64,000 bases of DNA from Scatophagus argus (taxonomy: Eukaryota > Chordata > Actinopteri > Scatophagidae). The position numbers and the translations under genes were made by a program. A model generated the notes under the pieces. The model saw only the letters and a list, made by a program, of their open reading frames with translations, ran no database searches and was not told where the DNA came from. The stretch covers positions 18,334,127 to 18,398,126 of the forward strand of contig NC_058495.1 in assembly GCF_020382885.2 (NCBI RefSeq), in the 5' to 3' direction. The first letter of the stretch is position 1. Every line of letters starts with the position of its first letter. Shown here in pieces: positions 25,544 through 34,656 of this stretch.

Positions 25544-28500
25544 AAGCTATATGTTGACAAGGATGAGAGTTGAAAGGGTCAGGGAGGTTGCAAAAGCAAC
25601 CTTGATCCTCTCCCATATTCATCATTTGGGAGGGAAAGTCTAAAAATACTTTAATAGTCGACACAGACGTGATCTCAATCAGACCAGAAGACGTGGGTGT
25701 GTTTTTCATCTGATGTAAAGGTTAGAAATCGGATGGCCTAGTCATCCAGAGGCCTCTGCCACTCGTGTTACACTGGTTTGAGTTTCAGTGCTTGCTGTCA
25801 AATGAAAATAGCCTTGTAGTCACACCCCACATGTATCTCCATGTGATGTAGGAAGGCCGTGTTGCAGATTTCTGCGAATGTTGTTGCCATCGTTTTTTTT
25901 TTTCCATCCTCACGCAAACGACAGAAAACACACTCGAGCAGAAGCTGCAAACTTTCCTGCCAGTGAAGGACAAGTGAGGGAGGGAGGGAGGGAGGACAGA
26001 GGGTGAAAATGGGGAGGAGGAGGAGGAGGAGGAATATGAATAGGGCAGTGGAGTGAGTGCAAAAAGGAAAGTGGAGGGAGAAGGAGAATAAAAGGAGGGC
26101 ACATTGACAAAGACCCCAGTTCACTTTGTTCTAAACTTTCCGATCCAAAAAGTCAGTTGACAGATTTTCTATCTTCCATCAAAACATTTTGTTTTTCTAT
26201 CACCCCTGTTATTGGTCACTGTTTCTTTGTTTCTCCTTTTCTGTCACATGCTCACTCTCACTCTTTCTCCTGTTCCTCTGTTCTATTCATTGAAATTAGT
26301 TTGGAGGGTGAGGGGGGGGTGCAAATTCTTCTAATTGAAATTCTTTACAGGGTCTCCATGGGAATAGTAAACTTTGTGGAGAGGGAAAGAAAGACGGCGA
26401 GGGTGAACAAATGAGAGGAAAGAGAGAGGAGTTTGTGAGAACTCAGGAGAAAGACAGAGCGAAGAATGGGAAAGAATTCTCCTCCAGCGCCTCGTGAACG
26501 GGAAGCGTTCACTTCTTTTTCACCTTGATAGATTGTATTTCATTTTATTTTTATACAGCGTCCCCCCCTCCCTTCCTCGCTCATTTCCCCATCACTCCTT
26601 TCCTTTCTCTCCCTCTCATTCTTTATTTTTCTTTTCTCCTTCGTCACCTGTCACCCCTCCCTCGCTCCCCTCCACCCTCTCCATCTGTTTTCCCCTCTTA
26701 CTCCAATGCTAAAGAGGCACAATGGCACCCCATGCTGTGTAATGATGTGTGTGTGTGCGTGCGTGTTAATGTTAATATGTTGAAGCTCATCCATTCTTTG
26801 CTTTGTTCTCACAGGTCGATGATGCCATGCTTATGTTCGACAAAACAACCAACAGACACAGAGGTACGTACGCAGAGTTACGATCATCATCAAGGCGAGT
26901 GGGGACACCAACAAACATGTCCACATAAACGAAAGGGGAAACATCCCGTTCTTTTGCGTTGCCTCCGCTCTTTCGTCTCCCCTCGTTTCATGTACCTCTC
27001 CATCCTCTCAGCGAGGTAAAAGCGCTGAGGATCATGATGATTGCGGGCCGGGATGTAAATAATTGAGACAAGTGAGGAAAAAAAAGGGAGAAGGAAGAAA
27101 AGTAGGGTGGAGTGGGAGAGATCGGGTGTGATAATTGGTAGATACAGTAAGTCTTGGCGCAGCTTTTGGTGAACCACACCCCAAAGCTGCTCCTCCGTGA
27201 TGCCAACAGCTGATTGACAGGCAAACCACGCGAGGCTCGTTCTGGTGTTAGAAATGACTGGTTGAAATGGCTCGAATTATATCCAGTCTCCAGGTTACCT
27301 CTTTGTAAAAGTTTCTGGAATATCAAATCTGGTAAAACATTTGTGAAAATACACCCTTTGTCAAGAACATATCTCAAATGAAAAATTATGCTTTTTTTTT
27401 TTATCAGTATAACTGCTGAGAGCTGAGGTTGGGAGGTAACAGACCACAGTGTATAGCAAACATGAACCATCAGTGAGGTCAAGTGTTGGAATAAGAGTCT
27501 ATTTCTGTGTCTTCCAGGCTTTGGCTTTGTTACCTTTGAGAATGAAGACGTGGTGGAAAAAGTGTGTGAGATCCACTTCCATGAGATCAACAACAAAATG
27601 GTATGCATCTCAGCAGTAACACATTTCAGCTTTTCATCTGAGAACTAAAAGTAGTTTAATGAACAAATGCACAGTTTATGTCGCAAAGTGTTGTAGTTTA
27701 AACTGTCAAAAAAAAAAAACAAAACACTTTCAGTATTATTTACTCAGTGATTGAAGGACTTGTTGAGCTGCGTTTAGTTTCCTGCCAGGTTGTGTTGCAA
27801 GTCTGTGAATCGTGTTGTATTTGTTGTGTCTTTATCTCAGTATTTCTTACTGAACTTGTTGTTAATGAGCTCCGGTTTCCTGTACTTTAGGTTGAGTGTA
27901 AGAAAGCCCAACCCAAGGAGGTGATGACACCGACGGGCTCAGCCAGAGGCCGCTCCAGAGTTATGCCCTACGGGATGGACGCCTTCATGCTGGGAATCGG
28001 CATGCTGGGTAAGATCCAAAATCAAATATTCCAGAAGCAAATACACTGAACCAAAAGTCCAGTTAAATACAGAGAATGTACACATAGCAAATCGATCGCT
28101 GACAAGTCTCCTTTAAGGTTTACTTCAGAGGCACTTGGTGTTGTGGTTTAAAGCAGAAGCTTAACACAACTCAAACGCTGACATTTAAAGTTCTAATTTT
28201 ATCAAACATATCTCAAGTAAAGCATTTGAAGGGACATCTTCACATATTTATAATTGAAAAGTTTGAGATATTGCTAGAAAAAACAACATAACAGCATATA
28301 TCATAACAGTGATATTTTTTTTCCAATATCAGAATGGTCTAATGGCCATTTGAATGTGGATTAGTAAGAACACATTTCTTATGGTCAGTATCTTACTGAA
28401 GACCTGCCACCAGTTCCACCGTTAAGTTTCACATAACCCTTCTATTCCAGGCCAGTTTAGTGCTGTTTCTGTTGCAGTATAAAAATTAGACCAATATCAG

Positions 28501-31500
28501 AATGTCTTCCATGGTATCCTTACTTTCGATATTTCTTGACTTCATTCCTGAATTGTGGCGGGAAAAACAAACCCAGCTGGCATTTTAAACTGGTTGATAT
28601 TATTCTCATTCTCACATGCACACCTTCGGCGAATACAATTATTATTTATGCGAAATTTAGAGGTCACGGACTGAAGGGCGATGGAGCTCAACACACGGGA
28701 GTAAAATCTCATGTGAAAGCCTTTTCATTGAAAAAAATGGAGATCTGTGTGTCTGATTTGTGGTTGTTTGGCTCCATCTACTGGACATTTGATGCACTGT
28801 ACTGTAGTGCCACTTAAAATTACTCATTAGCTCTGGTTTGTTTGTATTTCCTCTTGAATGACCTTGATTCTTAAAGAAATACAAAAATTGTATTTTGATG
28901 TTATGATAATGGAGATGTTTAAACAATCAAATGTCCCCAGCGGGTGTGCTGATCCGCTGATCTAAATATGCAGCAGATGATTAAAATAAACCCCCGAAAG
29001 AGAAAAGGTGGACATTTACACCTAAATGTCATACGTAATGTTGGCTATGCTTGGTAGTTTTTGATCAAGAAGTTGGTCAGATTTATAACCAATACAATGA
29101 GGGTCATGTGACATCGCATACTTGGGATACTTTGCATACTTGGAGCAGAGCTGATAGACGACTGGTCGGCTAACAACCTTTTCCAGCAGGTGAACATCTT
29201 TTCTTTCTGGGTTACACATTTTTCATGTAATCAGCACATCAATCGTTCCAAAGCCCACACAAAAGTTTGTGTGTTTAGTGTTTGTTTGTGAGTCTTCATT
29301 CAGCCAAGTTAAGTAAACTGAGGATCATTTTCTGTGTCTAACAGGCTACCCGGGCTTCCAGACTACCACTTACACCAGCCGCAGTTACTCTGGAATTGCT
29401 CCTGGTTACACTTACCAGTTCCCAGGTGGGTCCATGTTAGGGTTGTTAAAACCAGAGTTTTAAACTTCGATGCAACACAAGTGAAAGAAAATGATACTCG
29501 ATATGACGGAAATAAGATCCAAAAAATATCCCATGCATAAAATTATTTAATTCTCCTCTCTTTTTTTTTGTTACCAACCAACACACAGTACACACAGTGC
29601 TGATGCAGAAAAAGTCACTGAACATGTCTTAATGTCTTTGCTGCCTTGGGTTGAAAATTGGACCGAAAGGGTCATGAAATTTGTACAAACTCTCACTCAC
29701 ACACTTAATGCCATCTTAATTTCAGCAGAGCGGCTGCTTGTAGATTTAAGAGTGTGATTTTTAAACTGTATTTCCAAACCCTCCTCCTTGTTTAAAATAT
29801 CTTCTTGTGTCTTGTCTATTATTTGTCCCGTTTTCCCCTCATATTCTTTTGTGTTTATTTTATCTGCTTATGTAACCCCCTTTCATTTGGCTGTGCCGCC
29901 CCTCCTTTTCCTTTGCTCCGGCCTTCCTGCCTGTCCTCACGGTAGATTTCAAACTTTCTGCGTCCACGTTGGCGTGTTTGCTGTGGCTAAATGTCTCTGT
30001 GTATGTGGCTTTGTAGTCTCGTCGGTGGATGGTGACTGTACTTACAAAGCGCTCTCTCTTGACCTTCTCTGTTTCTAGAATTCCATTTAGAGAGGACCCC
30101 CCTCCTGACATCATCCCACCCCCCTGAGCTGGCAGGTCAGTAGCTCCTCAACCAAGACAAGATAAAAGCTATTCAGCAGCAGAGAGTCAAATGAAGCTGC
30201 TGGAAAGAAAGCAAATGAGTATATGCCCCCAAATGTTGAGCTGTTCCTTGAAGTTTCATGCAAACGGACTATTCCTTTGATGAGAATAGTCAGGTAGTTT
30301 ACTAGAACAAAGAACCATTTTATTCTGGTGACAAAATGGGCAAAAATTACAGCAAGCTTCTGTGGCTTCCTGCGGTTATTCCAATTGTGAAAACGCATGG
30401 TTAGAGAAGCATACAGGCAGGCTTCTTTCTGTGAATCCTGTTGGCCGTATTAACAAAGTGCTTAATCTGACTGCTAGAGTCCTCCTAAATGGCTCTAAAA
30501 GTCCCCAGCGAAGATTCCTTCTTAAAGCCGTTCACAAAGCTGCAGGGAGCAATTTGTGCTGGGAGAACTTCTACGCCATTAGAGGAAATGGAGTAATGAT
30601 GATATGAAATGATATGAAAACTGAAATTAAATCACAAGTTAAACCAGCAGCATTTGGCTAATCGTGAGAAAGTGTGTTCCGTCGCATGAGTTCTGCCACT
30701 AACTTCACTCTGATTTTGAAATTACTGTTAGCATTAGCAATTGCTTTGTGAATTACTCTTGGACCAGCAGTGCAGGAGTCCTGAACTTAGTTTTTTTCCT
30801 AACTCGGCCATTTAGGAGCTACTCTAAGGCTTGCGATGTTTTGTGAATACGGCCCCTGTATCTACAAGCAGCTCCCGCACCTCTTTCTTACACTGCCACC
30901 TAGTGGCTCTGAGTTGTATTTCAGTTGTATGTACAGATCTTATTTCATCTTATATCTCTGGTGCAGTTATCTATTTATTTGTTTTGGGTTTTGCATCTTC
31001 CAGCAGCTGGATTTAACTCAGATGACAGGTGTTTCAGCAGGCTTCAAGTCAGCCACCACTGAGCTGTAGATTGTTGTTCATAATCTGAAATGAGAGCGAA
31101 CCGCATTGACACTCATTTGGTCTGTTTGTGACCCTCAGCCATTCCCCTGACTGCATATGGACCAATGGCAGCAGCCGCAGCAGCAGTAGTTAGAGGTATG
31201 TGTGTGTGTGTGTGTGTGACACAAAAGAATGTGTGTATTTGTGCATGTACTTGCATGCTTGCCTGAGGTTGAATGTGTGTACAATGTCCTGCTTGAACAA
31301 ATAAAGGAATATTTTTAGACGTGTGTATGCTTGTGTTTGTGCGAAGCCCTCTGGTGCAGACGCATGACTCGTCTCCTCTGTCTCTCTCAGGCTCCACCCC
31401 TTCACGTACAGCTGGTTTCCTGGGAACCAGCAGCCCTGGACCAATGGCTGACCTGTACGCTGCAGCCAATCAGGACTCAGGAGTCAGCAGTTACATCAGC

Positions 31501-31716
31501 GCTGCTAGCCCCGCCCCCAGCACAGGGTTCGGCCACGGTCTAGGGGTAGGTCACACCCACCCCAGCAACCCACACACGCGCACGCACACACACACGTTTG
31601 AATACATGCATGGATGCACATATCATTCACAAAGCTAATAGAAAGTCTGTCCTCTGTTGTGTGTGCATCCTCAGGGTCCTCTGATTGCTACTGCGTTCAC
31701 TAATGGCTACCACTGA
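9810..31716 (+). CDS. msi1: Musashi-1 RNA-binding protein, complete coding sequence in 14 exons
   Basis: Exons 9810-9874, 10397-10437, 11206-11287, 11462-11546, 20925-20966, 21408-21500, 26815-26863, 27518-27600, 27891-28008, 29345-29425, 30079-30135, 31139-31195, 31391-31545 and 31675-31716 join to 1050 nt, 349 aa plus TGA. RRM1 spans about residues 23-100, with RNP2 KMFIGGL and RNP1 [11 protein letters not shown]2 spans about 111-185, with KIFVGGL and RGFGFVTF. An Ala/Gly/Pro-rich tail ends in [14 protein letters not shown]. The [13 protein letters not shown] end and the exon with ERTP identify Musashi-1 rather than Musashi-2. Family knowledge: Musashi-1 binds UAG-containing sites in 3' UTRs (for example numb), represses translation in the cytoplasm and maintains neural stem cells. 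Compared with human MSI1 it lacks the segment TGSHPWTMAPPP before GSTPSR. All introns are GT-AG. The ATG fits the family N terminus (MDTEGSQ...NSPHDPC). Confidence 0.97.
10397..10437 (+). CDS. msi1: msi1 exon 2 (RRM1 RNP2)
   Basis: The acceptor is cattcag|CAAAATG and the donor is CAAG|gtgagc. It encodes residues 23-35, [13 protein letters not shown], containing the first-strand RNP2 motif of RRM1. Confidence 0.95.
11206..11287 (+). CDS. msi1: msi1 exon 3 (RRM1 helix 1 to strand 3)
   Basis: The acceptor is ctttgcag|AGGGC and the donor is TCGAG|gtaaga. It encodes [20 protein letters not shown] and DPVTKRS; the last Arg codon is split by the intron just before the RNP1 GFGF. Confidence 0.95.
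11462..11546 (+). CDS. msi1: msi1 exon 4 (RRM1 RNP1)
   Basis: The acceptor is cctttgcag|GGGTTTTGG. It encodes [20 protein letters not shown] and NRHELDSKT, ending at a codon boundary before the 9.4-kb intron 4. Confidence 0.95.
12370..12402. repeat. (CA)n microsatellite
   Basis: CA tract of about 16 units in msi1 intron 4. Confidence 0.95.
14900..15230 (+). promoter_or_regulatory. msi1: Candidate intronic neural enhancer of msi1
   Basis: Homeodomain-type sites (GTAATTAG near 14910, CTAATTAC at 15189-15196), a CTAATCGGATT near 14935, a SOX-type CCATTGTTC at 15201-15209 and a directly abutting CAGCTG E-box at 15209-15214 are clustered, with microsatellite and G-run DNA between them. Established knowledge: mammalian Msi1 has an intronic neural enhancer. 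That this stretch is one is inference from motif density only. Confidence 0.25.
15151..15165. repeat. Poly(G) run
   Basis: Fifteen consecutive G bases in msi1 intron 4. The exact length is prone to sequencing error. Confidence 0.9.
15935..15964 (+). other. msi1: Candidate cryptic or alternative 30-nt msi1 exon
   Basis: A T-rich tract ending in gttttccag precedes 30 bases that are open in the msi1 frame ([10 protein letters not shown]) and are followed by a gtgagg donor. A TCTAAC branch-site-like sequence lies about 45 bases upstream. Exons 4 and 5 meet at a codon boundary, so inclusion would add ten residues after Thr91 without a frameshift. I know of no such exon in Musashi proteins; it may be chance. 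Confidence 0.2.
16633..17229. mobile_element. Non-autonomous hAT-like element (MITE)
   Basis: GTAGGGATGCATGATAT at 16633-16649 is perfectly inverted at the right end (ATATCATGCATCCCTAC). The element is 597 bases, A/T-rich, has no transposase frame and contains a (CTT)n tract. No clear 8-base target duplication is left. The end sequence resembles hAT termini (TAGGGATGCA...). Confidence 0.65.
16968..17012. repeat. (CTT)n imperfect trinucleotide repeat
   Basis: CTT/TTC tract with two interruptions, inside the MITE at 16633-17229. Confidence 0.9.
17644..18503 (+). mobile_element. Internally deleted hAT transposon fossil with transposase remnants
   Basis: The ends are TAGAGATGCACCAATTG (left) and the inverted TAGAGGTGCTCCAATTG (right), 15 of 17 identical. 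The flanks ATTTTTAT and CTATTTAT look like a diverged 8-base target duplication (6 of 8), the size made by hAT transposases. Inside, 17817-17946 reads as the end of a BED zinc finger ([13 protein letters not shown]) and about 18024-18150 reads as [17 protein letters not shown], matching the hAT motif following the BED finger. The two pieces are in different frames, and the catalytic and dimerisation regions are missing, so the element is dead. Confidence 0.8.
17817..18150 (+). pseudogene. hAT transposase N-terminal remnant (BED finger region)
   Basis: The first piece has the His-rich end of a BED finger ([11 protein letters not shown]) but the expected CxxC pair before it is degraded. A second piece, from about 18024, carries [18 protein letters not shown], typical of ZBED/hAT transposases, and then stops. 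Stops and a frame change separate the pieces. Confidence 0.7.
20925..20966 (+). CDS. msi1: msi1 exon 5 (inter-RRM linker)
   Basis: The acceptor is ctccacag|ATCGAC and the donor is CCTAAG|gtgagt. It encodes [14 protein letters not shown], identical to mammalian MSI1/MSI2. Confidence 0.96.
21408..21500 (+). CDS. msi1: msi1 exon 6 (RRM2 RNP2)
   Basis: The acceptor is ttgctag|CTGGTG and the donor is GGAAAG|gtaaac. It encodes residues 106-136, [20 protein letters not shown] and [11 protein letters not shown]. Confidence 0.96.
22280..22355 (-). mobile_element. Possible solo end of a hAT-like element
   Basis: Read on the minus strand, CAGTGATTCCCAACCAGGAG, followed by a C/G-rich stretch, resembles a hAT terminal repeat. 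It lies in msi1 intron 6. No partner end was found nearby. Confidence 0.3.
25484..25541. repeat. (GT)n microsatellite
   Basis: Perfect GT tract of about 29 units in msi1 intron 6, with the second-longest tract in the window. Confidence 0.97.
26540..26706 (+). repeat. msi1: Long polypyrimidine tract upstream of msi1 exon 7
   Basis: About 150 bases are almost wholly C/T and end roughly 110 bases before exon 7. A TG-rich stretch (26746-26765) lies between. It could bind PTB-type splicing factors; this is inference. Confidence 0.6.
26815..26863 (+). CDS. msi1: msi1 exon 7 (RRM2 strands 2-3)
   Basis: The acceptor is tctcacag|GTCGATG and the donor is CAGAG|gtacgt. It encodes [16 protein letters not shown]. 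It is 49 nt, so skipping it would shift the frame. Confidence 0.95.
27518..27600 (+). CDS. msi1: msi1 exon 8 (RRM2 RNP1)
   Basis: The acceptor is gtcttccag|GCTTTGG and the donor is AAAATG|gtatgc. It encodes [20 protein letters not shown] and FHEINNKM. Confidence 0.96.
27891..28008 (+). CDS. msi1: msi1 exon 9 (end of RRM2, start of C-terminal region)
   Basis: The acceptor is tactttag|GTTGAG and the donor is CTGG|gtaaga. It encodes [20 protein letters not shown], then [19 protein letters not shown]. Confidence 0.96.
29345..29425 (+). CDS. msi1: msi1 exon 10 (Tyr/Gly-rich)
   Basis: The acceptor is ctaacag|GCTACC and the donor is CCCAG|gtgggt. It encodes [20 protein letters not shown] and GYTYQFP. 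It is phase 1 at both ends and 81 nt, so it could be skipped in frame. Confidence 0.95.
30079..30135 (+). CDS. msi1: msi1 exon 11 (Musashi-1-specific segment)
   Basis: The acceptor is tgtttctag|AATTCC and the donor is GGCAG|gtcagt. It encodes [19 protein letters not shown], corresponding to human EFRVERTPLPSAPVLPELT. Musashi-2 lacks this segment in the human form I compared. It is 57 nt, phase 1 at both ends. Confidence 0.9.
30443..30854. mobile_element. DNA transposon fossil with long terminal inverted repeats
   Basis: The left end begins GGCCGTATTAACAAAG. The right end read on the minus strand begins GGCCGTATTCACAAAA. Similarity continues for about 55 bases (both reach CTCCTAAATGGC). The element is about 412 bases, non-coding, in msi1 intron 11. 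CCTGT flanks both sides and may be a short target duplication. The superfamily is not identified; Harbinger-like is one guess. Confidence 0.55.
31139..31195 (+). CDS. msi1: msi1 exon 12 (poly-Ala)
   Basis: The acceptor is accctcag|CCATTCC and the donor is AGAG|gtatgt. It encodes [19 protein letters not shown]. The alanine run is coded by GCA/GCC repeats. It is 57 nt, phase 1 at both ends. Confidence 0.95.
31391..31545 (+). CDS. msi1: msi1 exon 13
   Basis: The acceptor is tctctcag|GCTCCAC and the donor is CTAGGG|gtaggt. It encodes [20 protein letters not shown] and onwards to [20 protein letters not shown]. Confidence 0.96.
31675..31716 (+). CDS. msi1: msi1 exon 14, coding part
   Basis: The acceptor is catcctcag|GGTCCT. 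It encodes [13 protein letters not shown] and TGA at 31714-31716, the invariant Musashi C terminus. Confidence 0.97.
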   Translation, partial: GPLIATAFTNGYH

Positions 31717-34070
31717 GAAGACTCAGGTCACTGAAGACGGGAGGGCTTATCCTCCGCTGATGAGCCAATCAACATGCTGACTGCCCACTGATGGCACGAC
31801 CTGATTGGCCAGCCACAGGCACTACAGGGCTCTCCTGGCTCCCTGTGGCTCCACCCACCGACTGAATATCTTTTTAAATCCTGAACTCTGTTTTGCTGTA
31901 CTAATCTCACTTCAACATAACATCCCCGTCTCTCCTCTTTTGTCCTCATGTAGTCTAATAACTAGGTCCCCGTCTCCAGTATCCATTATTTTCTTTTGAA
32001 GCTGAGAAAAGAAAACTGCAACAAAAAAAAAAGAAAAAAAAAAAGAAAAAAATCTCTGAGGAAACATTTGTCATCTTTGACAAAGACACAGAGGACTATT
32101 TTGAGTTTTTTTATTATTATTATTTTATTTCAATGTGATATGTCATTTCATCATGAAATCCTTCAAAGCTGTTACTGATGTGAACAGAGAGAGGAAAAAC
32201 CCATGCGAGTTGGGTGTTTGTCTGAAAACCATTTTTAACGAAGCAAGAACAAATCCAACAGTCCTTTTTTTAAACACTCAAGCATCACGGAAACATGAAA
32301 AAAAAAACAAACAAACAAACTAAAGTGTATATTTTGGTAGTCTTTAAAAACAAAATCTTTGTAATATTGTTATTAATATTGACACAATAATGATAATCTG
32401 TAAGGTATTTTATTCTGTAATTGGTTTTAAAGCAATGTTTTTATGTCTTCCTGTAAGATATTGTACATAAACATTGGGTTGTAGGGGGGTGGGGTGGGTG
32501 GGTGGAGGGGTTACTGAACCGGCTGGCATGTCATTGGTTGGTTTGGAAAGGGTTAACAGCAGTTTGACTGGATGTCATCTTCTACTATGTGTGGTCATCT
32601 CACTACTTTTATCAGTATGCATATGGTTTATGTGTACGTTGTTGGCCAGTCGGCTCCAGCAGCGCCGCTTCAGCACGGCGGCGCCGTCGTCGATGTCGAG
32701 AGACAAAACTTCCAGGAGTTTGTCTGGCATTTTCGTTCAGTTAAAACAAGTTTCGTTACAAAGTCATCACTTTGTTCGCTTTGCTTCTTGAAAAGGCAAC
32801 TTTGACTCTATAATTTTAACACCACGATGAACCAGATTTCTTGCATCTTCATGAAAACTACTTCAGATTTAAGACAATGGACTACGGAAGAATCACAACC
32901 TTAAACAGGAGAAATCAGGGGTTCACGGGGTCGGGGCTTGACTTGACTTCCTCTTTTTTGAAAATATATATATTTTTTTGCGCAGTTCATTTCTTAATGT
33001 TTTTGTTTATTGTTTTCTTTTTTTTAAAAATTTCTTTTATGTGGTGTTCTCCACCGTGAAAACAAAATGAAGGACATTCTCAGAGAAGCAATTGTAGAAA
33101 ACATCACAATCATGTTCTGTCCTCTTATCACTATTGAAGGTGCATGTGATTGCGTCTGAGTGTGTGTGAGTGAGTGTTTGTGCGCATACATCAAGGTGTA
33201 ATATGGAACTACTTTTGGCAACGAAGGAGCATTTCGATTGCCTTTTTTTTGGTACTGAAAAAAAAAGATCACCCTGTTCTATTTTGGCTCATCTGCTCTT
33301 CTCCCCTGCCTCCCTCCCATTTCATATTCAGTTTGAATAAATTTGTGCTCCTCTGGAACCGACATATTATTGTTTATATACAGTTGCTGCTCCATGTAGT
33401 GGTGAACAGAGAGAGGGTGGGGGGGGACTGGGGCAGGAAGCCAGAAATGGAACAGGGTCTCGCTCCCAGTCGGCTCTGATACAGGACCTCGGTCCGGACG
33501 ACACTGGCTAGCAGGAAAAGTCAAAAAGCAGGAACAGATTCAACGTTTGCAAAAACAAGAAGCCTGTTTGTTCAGCCTTCTTGCTGCAGCCTGTTTGATG
33601 TTCAGCACAGCAGAAAAACTTCCTGATCCAGCCAGCAGTTCCTCTGTCAGGTCGCCTGGGACACGACTCAAAACTACTGCTGGACACCAACACTGTAACT
33701 TTTTAACTTACAATAAAGCAATAAGTTATTTTTTACCTTACAAATGAAAATAGTACTATTATTGGTAATAGCAGATGACGTGTGGATAATTCTGCGGCAT
33801 TAAGACTTATTTTCAGAAAAAAAGAAACTATATTTTTCTGTTTTGAGATCTTGTTCCCCTTGTTTGTTGATTTTGATGATGTCTTGTGTTGATGTAAGGA
33901 AAAGGGCCAATGCTTTGGATGGAACTTGCAGCTCTTCATGAGCTCAGTTAAAGTTAAAGATTTGGGCTGTCCCCCGCCAAGCTTTACAGCAATGCTTTTC
34001 TTTTTTCCTTGTTTAATTTTCTGATAATTTTAAAATCCTAATAAATTATTCTAAAGCATTTGATTGTGAT
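31717..34070 (+). other. msi1: msi1 3' UTR with several polyadenylation signals
   Basis: About 2-2.35 kb of A/T-rich non-coding sequence follows the stop, in line with the long 3' UTRs of Musashi genes. AATAAA hexamers occur at 33336-33341, 33712-33717 and 34040-34045. The last is followed by a GT-rich stretch (gtgattgttgtttgttgttg) and is the best distal site. An A-rich stretch lies at 32022-32050 and a GC-rich hairpin at 32662-32684. The transcript end is inferred. Confidence 0.55.
32662..32684 (+). other. msi1: GC-rich hairpin in msi1 3' UTR
   Basis: GCGCCGC (32662-32668) and GCGGCGC (32678-32684) can pair around a nine-base loop, TTCAGCACG. The surrounding 32645-32700 is CpG-rich, in contrast with the A/T-rich UTR on both sides. 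Confidence 0.45.
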
Positions 34071-34656
34071 TGTTGTTTGTTGTTGTTTTTTTTAATTACA
34101 CAGTTGACAGTATGTGCAAACACACTGATCCAGCTGACCAGAAACAGCATGCAACATCATGCATTAATCTAAATGCAAGATTTGGACATGTCTGAATCTG
34201 CAACCTCAGACTGAAGTATCAAGAAAGACATCCCTCCCCAAGCAGATTTCAGCTGGGGATACAGGGCTTTCACACCAAAGGTCATTCTTTTCAGTGAACT
34301 AGCACGCAGCACCCGCCACAGTTGTTGGCAAAATTGTAATTATATTTAACTTTGACCTTTACTATTCTGACCTCAACAATTTGCGTGCAATGAGTGGATT
34401 TTCATGTAAAAGTTAATCCTGTGCATCTGTTCATTCTCAGAGTTAAAAATCTGCTACATCGGAAAATATCGGGATGGGGATGATGCTTCCACGTTAAGAA
34501 AATATATATTTTGCTAAGTGTGTTTGGTGTGAAGCCACCGACACAAATCGTTGGTTAAAAAAAAACAAAACAAATTACAGCAGTTCTGCCCAGGATTATT
34601 TTTCTGCAAACAAAACGCTGGCATCAGAGTAATTTGAAAAATATAATAATAAATCA

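Noticed and set aside
26988..27608. 206-residue minus-strand open frame
   Set aside because: It overlaps msi1 exon 8 in antisense; no family resemblance and no splice context.
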